Shown here piece by piece: positions 1 through 5,447 of a DNA stretch of 10,771 bases; the stretch's first letter is position 1; the number at the start of each line of letters is the position of its first letter. A model generated the notes under the pieces. That model worked only from the letters and a program-made list of their open reading frames with translations, was not told the DNA's origin and ran no database searches. The DNA comes from an uncultured Flavobacteriales bacterium. Its GTDB lineage: Bacteria > Bacteroidota > Bacteroidia > Flavobacteriales > Crocinitomicaceae. The position numbers and the translations under genes are program-made. Location of the stretch: positions 1 to 10,771 of the forward strand of contig CAMPIU010000058.1 in assembly GCA_946886545.1 (NCBI GenBank). The letters run 5' to 3'.

Positions 1-652
1 CGATCAGGGAAAATTAAAAGAAATTGTTGATTTGAAAAAAGAATTTGAATTTACTCTTTTAGTTGATGACGCCCATGGAATCGGTAGTATGGGTGCAACC
101 GGAGCAGGAACCGGTGAAGAACAAAATATTCAGACCGGGATAGATATTTACTTTGCGACTTTTGCCAAATCATTCGCCGGAATTGGTGCTTTTGTTGCCA
201 GCACAAAAGAAGTGATCCTCTTTTTAAAATACAATATGAGGTCACAGATTTACGCTAAAGCGTTGCCTATGCCTATGGTTATAGGGGCTTTGAAAAGGCT
301 TGAATTAATGAGGGATCATCCTGAATTACGCACGAAATTGTGGGAAATCACCAATGCGCTTCAAACAGGACTAATAAACGCCGGTTTTGATATTGGCAAC
401 ACGAATTCTCCAGTGACACCTGTTTATTTAAATGGTTCTATACCTGAAGCAACACAACTTGTACAAGATTTAAGAGAAAATTACAATGTGTTCTGCTCAA
501 TGGTTGTATATCCTGTAGTTCCAAAAGGAATTATAATCTTAAGATTAATTCCGACAGCCGTTCATACACTTGAAGATGTAGATTACACGATAAAAGTCTT
601 TGAATCAATCCGTGAGAATCTTGTTAAAGGTAAATATCAAATACAAAAATAG
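1..652 (+). CDS. Alpha-oxoamine synthase, serine palmitoyltransferase-like (5'-truncated by window edge)
   Basis: PLP-dependent fold-type I enzyme that condenses an amino acid with an acyl-CoA. The frame is open to the left edge from base 2 (reads [13 protein letters not shown]), so the N-terminal part lies outside the window. Seen: the VDDAHG motif, whose aspartate contacts the PLP ring nitrogen (Asp codons at 65-70), and [12 protein letters not shown], whose lysine (codon 167-169) should form the Schiff base. Further on come the [10 protein letters not shown] and [13 protein letters not shown] stretches. Family knowledge: 8-amino-7-oxononanoate synthases usually read T(L)GKA around the lysine, whereas TFAKS..IGAF/GGF is typical of bacterial serine palmitoyltransferases, including the Bacteroides sphingolipid enzyme. 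Inference: first step of sphingolipid synthesis, cytoplasmic. Glycine C-acetyltransferase or a lipid-unrelated paralogue remains possible. yjdM starts one base after the stop, suggesting co-transcription. Confidence 0.85.
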   Translation, partial: DQGKLKEIVDLKKEFEFTLLVDDAHGIGSMGATGAGTGEEQNIQTGIDIYFATFAKSFAGIGAFVASTKEVILFLKYNMRSQIYAKALPMPMVIGALKRLELMRDHPELRTKLWEITNALQTGLINAGFDIGNTNSPVTPVYLNGSIPEATQLVQDLRENYNVFCSMVVYPVVPKGIIILRLIPTAVHTLEDVDYTIKVFESIRENLVKGKYQIQK

Positions 653-653
653 T

Positions 654-995
654 ATGTCAGAAGAATTGAAAACATGTCCGAGTTGTAACTCTCCATACGG
701 ATATTCAATAGGAAATGAATTGTTTGTTTGTCCGGAATGCGCATTTGAATGGATCCCAAAGGAAGAAATACAAGAGGATGAGACCTTGATAAAAGATGCT
801 TATGGTAATATTCTGCAAGATGGTGATACTGTAATTGTGGTAAAAGACTTACCCGTGAAAGGTGCCCCCAAACCTATAAAAGCAGGTACAAAAGTGAAAA
901 ACATCCGTTTAACGGATGGTGATCACAATATTGACTGTAAAATTGATGGCTTTGGTGCAATGTCACTAAAATCAGAGTTTGTAAAGAAGGGATAG
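654..995 (+). CDS. yjdM: YjdM/PhnA-family zinc-ribbon protein
   Basis: A 113-residue protein that matches the E. coli YjdM (old name PhnA) family over its full length as I remember it. The N-terminal zinc ribbon has CPSC at residues 8-11 and CPEC at 26-29, followed by AFEW. The C-terminal beta-barrel has the signature stretches VKDAYGN-like (47-52), [15 protein letters not shown] (56-70), GTKVKNIRL (78-86), [14 protein letters not shown] (88-101) and LKSEFVKK (105-112). The start chosen is the ATG at 654, because family homology begins there; in-frame codons further upstream overlap the preceding enzyme gene. The biochemical role is not settled: the old phosphonate-utilisation label came from its neighbourhood in E. 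coli, and no phn genes are visible here. Its position directly behind the oxoamine synthase suggests shared transcription. Confidence 0.95.
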   Translation: MSEELKTCPSCNSPYGYSIGNELFVCPECAFEWIPKEEIQEDETLIKDAYGNILQDGDTVIVVKDLPVKGAPKPIKAGTKVKNIRLTDGDHNIDCKIDGFGAMSLKSEFVKKG

Positions 996-1011
996 GCTAA
1001 AATAATTTCCA

Positions 1012-1227
1012 ATGAGTACTAAAGATTTGGCAAACCTTCGAAAACAAATTATTTCAGACAGTGTAAAACGTTTAAATCTACTAGGATTCAAAAATGTAAA
1101 TGAGCTGAATATTTTTGAAGATGATGTATACAGGGTATATTTTTTAAGGATTCTATTGGGAAATTTAGGGGGGGATGCAAATCATGATCTAATGATTAAA
1201 GAAATAATCCTAGAGATAGCTCAATGA
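1012..1227 (+). CDS. Small hypothetical protein, 71 residues
   Basis: I do not recognise a named family. The protein is small, charged and probably mainly helical: an amphipathic N-terminal half (KDLANLRKQIISDSVKRLNLLG, residues 4-25), a central acidic turn (NIFEDDVYRVYF, 33-44) and a C-terminal helix rich in isoleucine, leucine and glutamate (62-70). It has no signal peptide, membrane segment or cysteine. It starts 16 bases after the yjdM stop, in the same direction and with similar AT-rich codon use, so it probably belongs to the same transcript. There is no Shine-Dalgarno sequence, as expected in Bacteroidota. A real gene is favoured by the spacing and the sensible amino-acid make-up, but the short length leaves some doubt. 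Confidence 0.6.
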   Translation: MSTKDLANLRKQIISDSVKRLNLLGFKNVNELNIFEDDVYRVYFLRILLGNLGGDANHDLMIKEIILEIAQ

Positions 1228-1819
1228 ATAAAACACTATTAAGTCCATGAAATGGAGTTGGTTATGACTTTGAGCCAATGCAGCCGTAATATTCAATTGC
1301 CGCCGTTGTTCATTTAGCAGACCGGATTTTATACAATTGTGACATTTGACCTAATTTGCTTTTTAACAGTTTTTTTCGATCCTTATTTTCCAATCATATT
1401 CCGAAACTCAAGAGCTATTTGGATTGATGTTTTTGTTACTTATTACAAAGGGTGATGTACTTCTTCTCAATAGGTCTATAAGTTGCCTGTTTTGTTAGCC
1501 TAGAAGAAGTCATCACCCTAATCACTTGTTTTTTTCGTTTGGCTTAAAAGGAACTGCCAAGGAGTGAAGTTTTCTTCTATTTGTTTCCTCAAGATTTGGT
1601 TCATGTGTTGTTTAAGCAGATTTTTTAGTGAGATTTTCGACTGAGCAAATAAAAAAACTATTTACCTTTTATCACGGTCAATTAAGTTTTAAGACAATTG
1701 GCCATCCAAAGTGGGCGGTTACAAATAAATTGAGAAATGAACATTATACTTTTCGAAGTATTCATTGTTTTTCAGGATTATTACGTACTATTAAACCACC
1801 AAAACAAGTCTCATTTTCT
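1228..1819. other. 592-base stretch without a convincing gene
   Basis: AT-rich interval with many stops in all frames. The plus strand has an open frame from 1616 that runs in phase into the DUF1801 gene (possible GTG at 1628), but its 64 upstream codons resemble no family I know. The minus strand has a 28-codon frame (1604 to 1518) ending at the edge of the large stem-loop. Short peptides on both strands look faintly protein-like, which could mean a decayed gene or mobile element, but I cannot identify one. The only clear structure is the inverted repeat at 1450-1518. No tRNA-like fold was noticed. Confidence 0.6.
1450..1518. repeat. Imperfect inverted repeat / long stem-loop
   Basis: Left arm 1450-1467 (GGGTGATGTACTTCTTCT) and right arm 1502-1518 (AGAAGAAGTCATCACCC) are complementary over 17 pairs, with one extra T in the left arm. 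A further short helix, TAGG (1471-1474) with CCTA (1498-1501), can extend the stem inward after a three-base bulge, leaving a loop of roughly 23 bases. No T-run follows directly, so it is not a textbook rho-independent terminator. It could end the upstream yjdM transcript, be a small palindromic element, or be the ends of a deleted insertion sequence. The complementarity is seen directly; its function is not. Confidence 0.7.
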
Positions 1820-2245
1820 ATGGAGGTACAAGAACAAATCAAGGAATATATTGCAGGTCAGCCTGAGACAAAGCGTGCTGATATGGAAGAACTGGACCGG
1901 ATTATTATAGGAATAATGCCGGGATGTAAAATCTGGTTCCTGGATGGAAAGAATAGTGAAGGCAAAACTGTTTCCAATCCCAATATGGGATACGGAATTC
2001 AGACAATGAAATATGCCGACGGGAAAACCAGGGAGTTCTATCAGATCGGGATGAGTGCAAACACCACAGGGATTTCCGTTTATATTCTCGGTATTGAAGA
2101 TAAGAAATACCTGGCTGAGACCTATGGAAAAGACCTCGGTAAAGCAAGCGTAAGCGGATATTGTATTAAGTTCAAAGCCTTGAAAGATATAAAGATTGAG
2201 GTGCTTGAGGCAGCCATACGATATGGGATTGCTCAGTCGAGATAG
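1820..2245 (+). CDS. DUF1801 domain protein, 141 residues
   Basis: Small cytosolic protein of the DUF1801 (YdhG-like) group; its biochemical activity is unknown. Starting at the ATG at 1820 it reads MEVQEQIKEYIAGQPE and continues with the features I associate with this subfamily: CKIWFLDGKNSEGKTVSNPN (36-55), GYGIQTMKYADGKTREFYQIG (57-77), SANTTGISVYILGIEDK (79-95), TYGKDLGKASVSGYCIKFK (101-119) and LEAAIRYGI near the end. The frame is open a further 64 codons upstream to a possible GTG at 1628. I prefer 1820 because the family starts there and the upstream residues are unlike it and noticeably more AT-rich. The 66-base gap to the next gene holds only two small hairpins (2246-2263 and 2279-2291). 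No regulatory link to neighbours is apparent. Confidence 0.85.
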   Translation: MEVQEQIKEYIAGQPETKRADMEELDRIIIGIMPGCKIWFLDGKNSEGKTVSNPNMGYGIQTMKYADGKTREFYQIGMSANTTGISVYILGIEDKKYLAETYGKDLGKASVSGYCIKFKALKDIKIEVLEAAIRYGIAQSR

Positions 2246-2311
2246 TCCGGGGGGAAATCCGGAGCAACTTAACCCGTAACCAGATGCTGGTATGGCCATT
2301 ATTATAAAGCA

Positions 2312-3118
2312 ATGACTAAATTCTTTCTATTTCCCTTTTTGCTGTTCCCTCTGTTTTCCATGACGCAAAGTATCAGTCAAATTGAACGCGCGCTTCTTGG
2401 AACCTGGCATATAGAACACACAACAGAAGGCTCCATTCCCGATAGTTTGTATTCGCAGCTTAAATCCGAGCACGTTTTGTTTATGGTCTTTGATGAAAAG
2501 GAAGAAGCCTTTATTAAATTTTCAGTTCTAAGAGAAAGGGAAGATTACAGGGATACATATCAAGGTAATTACCAGGTGTATCGTGACAAGAAAAGCAATG
2601 CTTTCCGCATTAAACTGAAAGGACCATTCGCTGGTTGTGAGCAACGATACATTGAGATTGTTTCAATAAGCGACACGACGCTTACCATTCGATCCTGCAT
2701 CAATCCCATAGATCTGGTATTTGTAAAAAGCCCATTGCCCAAGGATCAAATTGCACAAGCCAAAACCATTCTTCAGGGTAAGTGGAATCATGTTAAAACA
2801 GAGCATAGTTGTACTATTGATGATTCGGTAAAAAGAATTTCCAGGCGCTATGATCACGTAAAATCTTTTCAATTTTACCAGGATTCTGTACTCATTCTAT
2901 TTAATAACAATCAGCAAGCGATCAGCTCCGGATATTCTATCCGTCACGACCTTCGATTTGACTTGTTAAGTTTGGAAATTCCAATTTTGTCAAGTCATAG
3001 ATGTGATGCGCAATCCTTTGTTGAACTAACTAAGGATAGGATGATTCTGTTATTGTGTGATTGCGATTTTTCCAGGGTGATCTACGAAAAGCAATTCGAA
3101 GTGAAGGAACACGATTGA
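2312..3118 (+). CDS. Secreted protein with two lipocalin-like halves
   Basis: A 268-residue protein with an N-terminal hydrophobic segment (MTKFFLFPFLLFPLFSMTQS, residues 1-20) that looks like a signal peptide; there is no lipobox cysteine, so a soluble periplasmic or exported protein is most likely. Two halves start alike: ALLGTWHIEHT (27-37) and ILQGKWNHVKT (153-163). The GxW after an N-terminal helix is the usual entrance to bacterial lipocalin-like barrels. Each half then alternates beta-strand-like stretches, with Cys109/Cys129 in the first and Cys167, Cys231, Cys250 and Cys252 in the second; these could form disulfides after export. No catalytic motif is seen. It faces the rhodanese gene with only seven bases between the stops. 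Function unknown; a small-ligand binding role would be a guess. Confidence 0.75.
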   Translation: MTKFFLFPFLLFPLFSMTQSISQIERALLGTWHIEHTTEGSIPDSLYSQLKSEHVLFMVFDEKEEAFIKFSVLREREDYRDTYQGNYQVYRDKKSNAFRIKLKGPFAGCEQRYIEIVSISDTTLTIRSCINPIDLVFVKSPLPKDQIAQAKTILQGKWNHVKTEHSCTIDDSVKRISRRYDHVKSFQFYQDSVLILFNNNQQAISSGYSIRHDLRFDLLSLEIPILSSHRCDAQSFVELTKDRMILLLCDCDFSRVIYEKQFEVKEHD

Positions 3119-3125
3119 AGATCTT

Positions 3126-3440
3126 TTATTTCTGCGTCTCATCAAACCACCCGAATGTTCCGCCTTCCAAAGGAAAGACCTCATTACTGTAATTCGATTG
3201 AATGAATTTCGCCGCACTCTCTGATCTTCCGCCACCTTTGCCACAAACAGTAACAATGGTGACATCTTCTTCAAAATCCAACTTCCGGCTTTCCAGGTGC
3301 TCGATCGGCAGATGGATTGCCATCGGCAGGTGTTGGGTCTTATATTCTTCGGGGCTTCTGACATCAATAATGAGTACTTTTTGTTCATTGCGGATCAATT
3401 TTTTCAGTTCTGCCTTAGAAATACTTTTCACTTCTTTCAT
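3126..3440 (-). CDS. Single-domain rhodanese-like sulfurtransferase
   Basis: A 104-residue single rhodanese domain without signal peptide, so probably cytoplasmic. It has the family landmarks: VLIIDVRSPEEYKTQHLPMAIHLP (22-45, the DVRxxxE..xxHxPxAxxxP pattern) and the active loop VTVCGKGGGRSESAA (63-77), with the likely persulfide-forming cysteine at 66. The C-terminal LEGGTFGW (91-98) matches the usual GG...W ending. The loop is C-X5-R (Cys66 to Arg72), one residue longer than the C-X4-R loop of thiosulfate sulfurtransferases and equal to that of Cdc25-type phosphatases. This could mean a larger substrate, but similar CGKGGGR loops are, as I recall, not rare. It lies 10 bases after the MFS gene, on the same strand, so it is very likely co-transcribed. 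Substrate unknown. Confidence 0.93.
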   Translation of the reverse strand: MKEVKSISKAELKKLIRNEQKVLIIDVRSPEEYKTQHLPMAIHLPIEHLESRKLDFEEDVTIVTVCGKGGGRSESAAKFIQSNYSNEVFPLEGGTFGWFDETQK

Positions 3441-3450
3441 CTGTTTTCAA

Positions 3451-4650
3451 TTAGTTCATTCTTCCTTTAATAATTCCGGCTGAAAAAATGGTCAGGATAC
3501 CAATAACGATTATTGAGGCATTGATTCCTAAGCTGTCCGCAATAAGACCCGTCAAAATGGCGCCGATAGCATAACCTAAATCTCTCCATAAGCGAAATAC
3601 ACCGATACTTTTGGCTCTGTCGACCGGATGCGTTTTTTCTGCGATAGTTGCCAGAAATGTCGGGTAAACCATGGCTGTTCCCCATCCGAGGATGCTGGAA
3701 AGAATAATGAAATCAGAAAAGGAATTGGCGAAAACAAAAAACAGCAATGCAATGCCTTGCAATAACATGCCCCAAAACAGCATGCTCTTTTTGCGAAAAT
3801 GATCCGACATTTTACCTGTGAATAATTGCCCGATTCCCCATACCGCCGGATAAGTTGCCGTAATAATGCCGATCTCACCGATAGAGTAGTTCTTTTGTGC
3901 CAACAGAATGGGAAATAAACCCCATGCCATGCCGTCATTTAGGTTGTTAACTAATCCGGCCTGCGTTACAGCCCCCAAATTTCGGTCAAATAAGCTGGTG
4001 TCCCAAAAGACATTTTTTAATCGCGGGATCTTACTTTCGCCGGATTCTATTCCGACATGATGCCGCGTATCCCTGATAAAGAACACGGAAAGGAGCAAGC
4101 CTGAAATGGAAAGTCCGATTCCGATATAGAAAGGGTAGGGCCTTAGTCCGTGATTACCGGCAATCCATCCGGTTAAAAAGGCAATGACTGCAACAGAGAT
4201 ATATCCTGCAAATTCGTTTAATCCCATCGCCAATCCCCGGTTTTTTTCACCCACCAGATCAATTTTCATCACCACTGTACTCGACCAGGTAAGTCCCTGA
4301 TTGATTCCCAGCAAAACATTAGCGAAAATGATCCAGTTCCAGTTGTCTGCCAGCATTAAAATGAAGGGAATGGGAATTCCGATCAGCCACCCGATCACCA
4401 ACAGGTTTTTTCTGCCGAATCTATTCGCTAAAGAGCCTGTAAAATAATTGGTAAGGGCTTTGACAACTCCAAAAACAACAATGAAGGAGAGGATGGCTGT
4501 GTTTACAGCAAGGTGGAATTCCTTTTCTGCGATTTGCGGAAGAATGGTGCGCTCCAAACCAACCATTCCGCCAACAAAGGCATTCACAATGATCAATAGG
4601 ATAAACTGATTGAGGTTTTCTTTTAATCCGAGTTTTATTTCTCTTGCCAT
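3451..4650 (-). CDS. MFS transporter, 12 membrane helices
   Basis: A 399-residue major facilitator superfamily permease of ordinary length for a 12-helix member. Motif A between helices 2 and 3 is clear (GSLANRFGRKNLL, 72-84), and a second copy opens the C-terminal half (GKMSDHFRKKSML, 279-291), showing the internal duplication of the fold. Other conserved-looking stretches are GGMVGLERTILP (27-38) in helix 1, INQGLTWSSTVVMKIDLVGEKNRGLAMGLNEFAGY around 116-150, and WGTAMVYPTFLATIAE (323-338). A long cytosolic loop (about 195-225) joins the halves. The substrate cannot be deduced; drug or metabolite efflux is the usual guess. It sits between the Crp/Fnr-type regulator gene (75 bases upstream) and the rhodanese gene (10 bases downstream), which suggests regulated transport of a compound the rhodanese handles. 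Confidence 0.93.
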   Translation of the reverse strand: MAREIKLGLKENLNQFILLIIVNAFVGGMVGLERTILPQIAEKEFHLAVNTAILSFIVVFGVVKALTNYFTGSLANRFGRKNLLVIGWLIGIPIPFILMLADNWNWIIFANVLLGINQGLTWSSTVVMKIDLVGEKNRGLAMGLNEFAGYISVAVIAFLTGWIAGNHGLRPYPFYIGIGLSISGLLLSVFFIRDTRHHVGIESGESKIPRLKNVFWDTSLFDRNLGAVTQAGLVNNLNDGMAWGLFPILLAQKNYSIGEIGIITATYPAVWGIGQLFTGKMSDHFRKKSMLFWGMLLQGIALLFFVFANSFSDFIILSSILGWGTAMVYPTFLATIAEKTHPVDRAKSIGVFRLWRDLGYAIGAILTGLIADSLGINASIIVIGILTIFSAGIIKGRMN

Positions 4651-4677
4651 ATTGCTTCGATGAATGATTTATCCCTG

Positions 4678-4703
4678 CAAATCTATTGCTAAGCAAGATC
4701 AAA
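4678..4703 (-). promoter_or_regulatory. Possible promoter and palindrome upstream of the MFS gene
   Basis: Read on the minus strand, TAGATTTG (4685-4678) matches the Bacteroidota -7 element TAnnTTTG exactly and lies 27 bases before the MFS start. A TTTG (4703-4700) lies upstream, but the spacer is only 14 bases, shorter than the usual ~19. Between them is an 11-base palindrome, TTGCTAAGCAA (4686-4696), in a position where a bound regulator would block or bend the promoter. The product of the adjacent Crp/Fnr-type gene is an obvious candidate, but the sequence is not a standard Crp or Fnr site. Confidence 0.4.
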
Positions 4704-4725
4704 ACACTTTACATTTGATAAGAAA

Positions 4726-5289
4726 TCACTTAATAGCCCTGATCCGGCTTAAACTTACGGGTGTAATACCCAAATAAGATGCAATGTATTTCAAGGGAAC
4801 TCTTTTGATCACATCGGAAGATTCATTCAGCAGCATCTTGTATCTTTCTTCCGCGGAATGAAATTGAATGGTTTCAATCCGATTCACTGTATCGACGTAA
4901 GCAGATTCAAAGATCAAACGAAACAAACGTTCGATTTCAGGGAATTGGTCATACAATTGGAAGAGCAAATTTGCATTGATAGCAATCAGTTCGGAATCTT
5001 CCAGAAGCTGGATCGCTTTTTTGGACGGTTTATTGCGAAATAAGCTTTCAACCCGTGCGAGTATGTTGTTTTCGAATGCAAAGGATTCGGTAATCTCCAG
5101 ATCTTCTTTAAAATAATAGATCCGGGCAACACCCCTTTTAATAAAGTAGATCGTTTTGCAGGTTTGCCCCACGTTCTGAATGACGGTATTCTTCTTTATT
5201 TTGAGTTCGGTCGATATTTCAATAAGCGCAAGTTCGGCTTCTTTTGAAAGCTTCAGGAACTGATTGAAATATTGGAAGAGTTCTGACAT
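4726..5289 (-). CDS. Crp/Fnr-family transcription regulator
   Basis: A 187-residue protein with the architecture common for Bacteroidota Crp/Fnr-like regulators: an N-terminal cyclic-nucleotide-binding-type barrel (about 25-115, including TVIQNVGQTCKTIYFIKRGVARIYYF, 35-60), a long dimer helix (about 116-148) and a short C-terminal helix-turn-helix (VPLKYIASYLGITPVSLSRIR, 164-184). The canonical cAMP-contacting arginine-serine pair of the phosphate-binding cassette is not evident. No Fnr-type cysteine cluster is present (only Cys44), so neither cAMP nor an iron-sulfur cluster is a likely ligand. Within this group many members act on a neighbouring operon. It is the first gene of a same-strand run with the MFS and rhodanese genes and is therefore the best candidate regulator of that unit. 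The inducer is unknown. Confidence 0.92.
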   Translation of the reverse strand: MSELFQYFNQFLKLSKEAELALIEISTELKIKKNTVIQNVGQTCKTIYFIKRGVARIYYFKEDLEITESFAFENNILARVESLFRNKPSKKAIQLLEDSELIAINANLLFQLYDQFPEIERLFRLIFESAYVDTVNRIETIQFHSAEERYKMLLNESSDVIKRVPLKYIASYLGITPVSLSRIRAIK

Positions 5290-5350
5290 CGTTTATAAAA
5301 GTACTGAAATAGATAAAAAGTACAAGCTTCACAGAAATGCAGTCTTTTTT

Positions 5351-5369
5351 ATCCGTGAAAAATTCGGAT
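5351..5369. promoter_or_regulatory. Short dyad in the divergent spacer
   Basis: ATCCG (5351-5355) and CGGAT (5365-5369) are perfect inverted repeats with a 9-base spacer, in the 158-base region between the Crp/Fnr-type gene and the beta-helix gene. It lies about 60 bases before the regulator start and about 80 bases before the beta-helix start, a plausible operator position for either. Five-base arms also occur by chance, so this is only a candidate. Confidence 0.25.
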
Positions 5370-5394
5370 GACATCGTGTATTCTGATGTTCAGG

Positions 5395-5425
5395 TTTGGA
5401 ACAGTAGAAGATTCTGTTATCTTTA
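5395..5425 (+). promoter_or_regulatory. Bacteroidota-type promoter of the beta-helix gene
   Basis: TTTG at 5395-5398 fits the -33 element, and TATCTTTA at 5418-5425 differs from the -7 consensus TAnnTTTG only in the last base. The spacer is 19 bases, the preferred distance for the phylum's primary sigma factor. Transcription would begin near 5432, leaving a leader of about 15 bases before the ATG at 5448. No Shine-Dalgarno sequence is present in that leader (CCGGAAACACACACACT). Confidence 0.55.
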
Positions 5426-5447
5426 ACAAACCGGAAACACACACACT

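Noticed and set aside
1518..1604. Minus-strand 28-codon open frame in the gene-poor gap
   Set aside because: Too short, no recognisable motif, and it overlaps weak open frames on the plus strand; possibly a decayed remnant but not callable as a gene.
2246..2291. Two small hairpins (TCCGG/CCGGA and ACCAG/CTGGT) after the DUF1801 gene
   Set aside because: Five-pair stems without a following T-run; too weak to call a terminator or riboswitch.
1811..2299. Long minus-strand open frame opposite the DUF1801 gene
   Set aside because: Antisense shadow; the plus-strand frame has clear family motifs, and the shadow protein has an implausible Cys/Pro-rich make-up.
3050..3388. Minus-strand open frame overlapping the rhodanese gene
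   Set aside because: Different frame from the rhodanese motifs and rich in Arg/Trp; a shadow.
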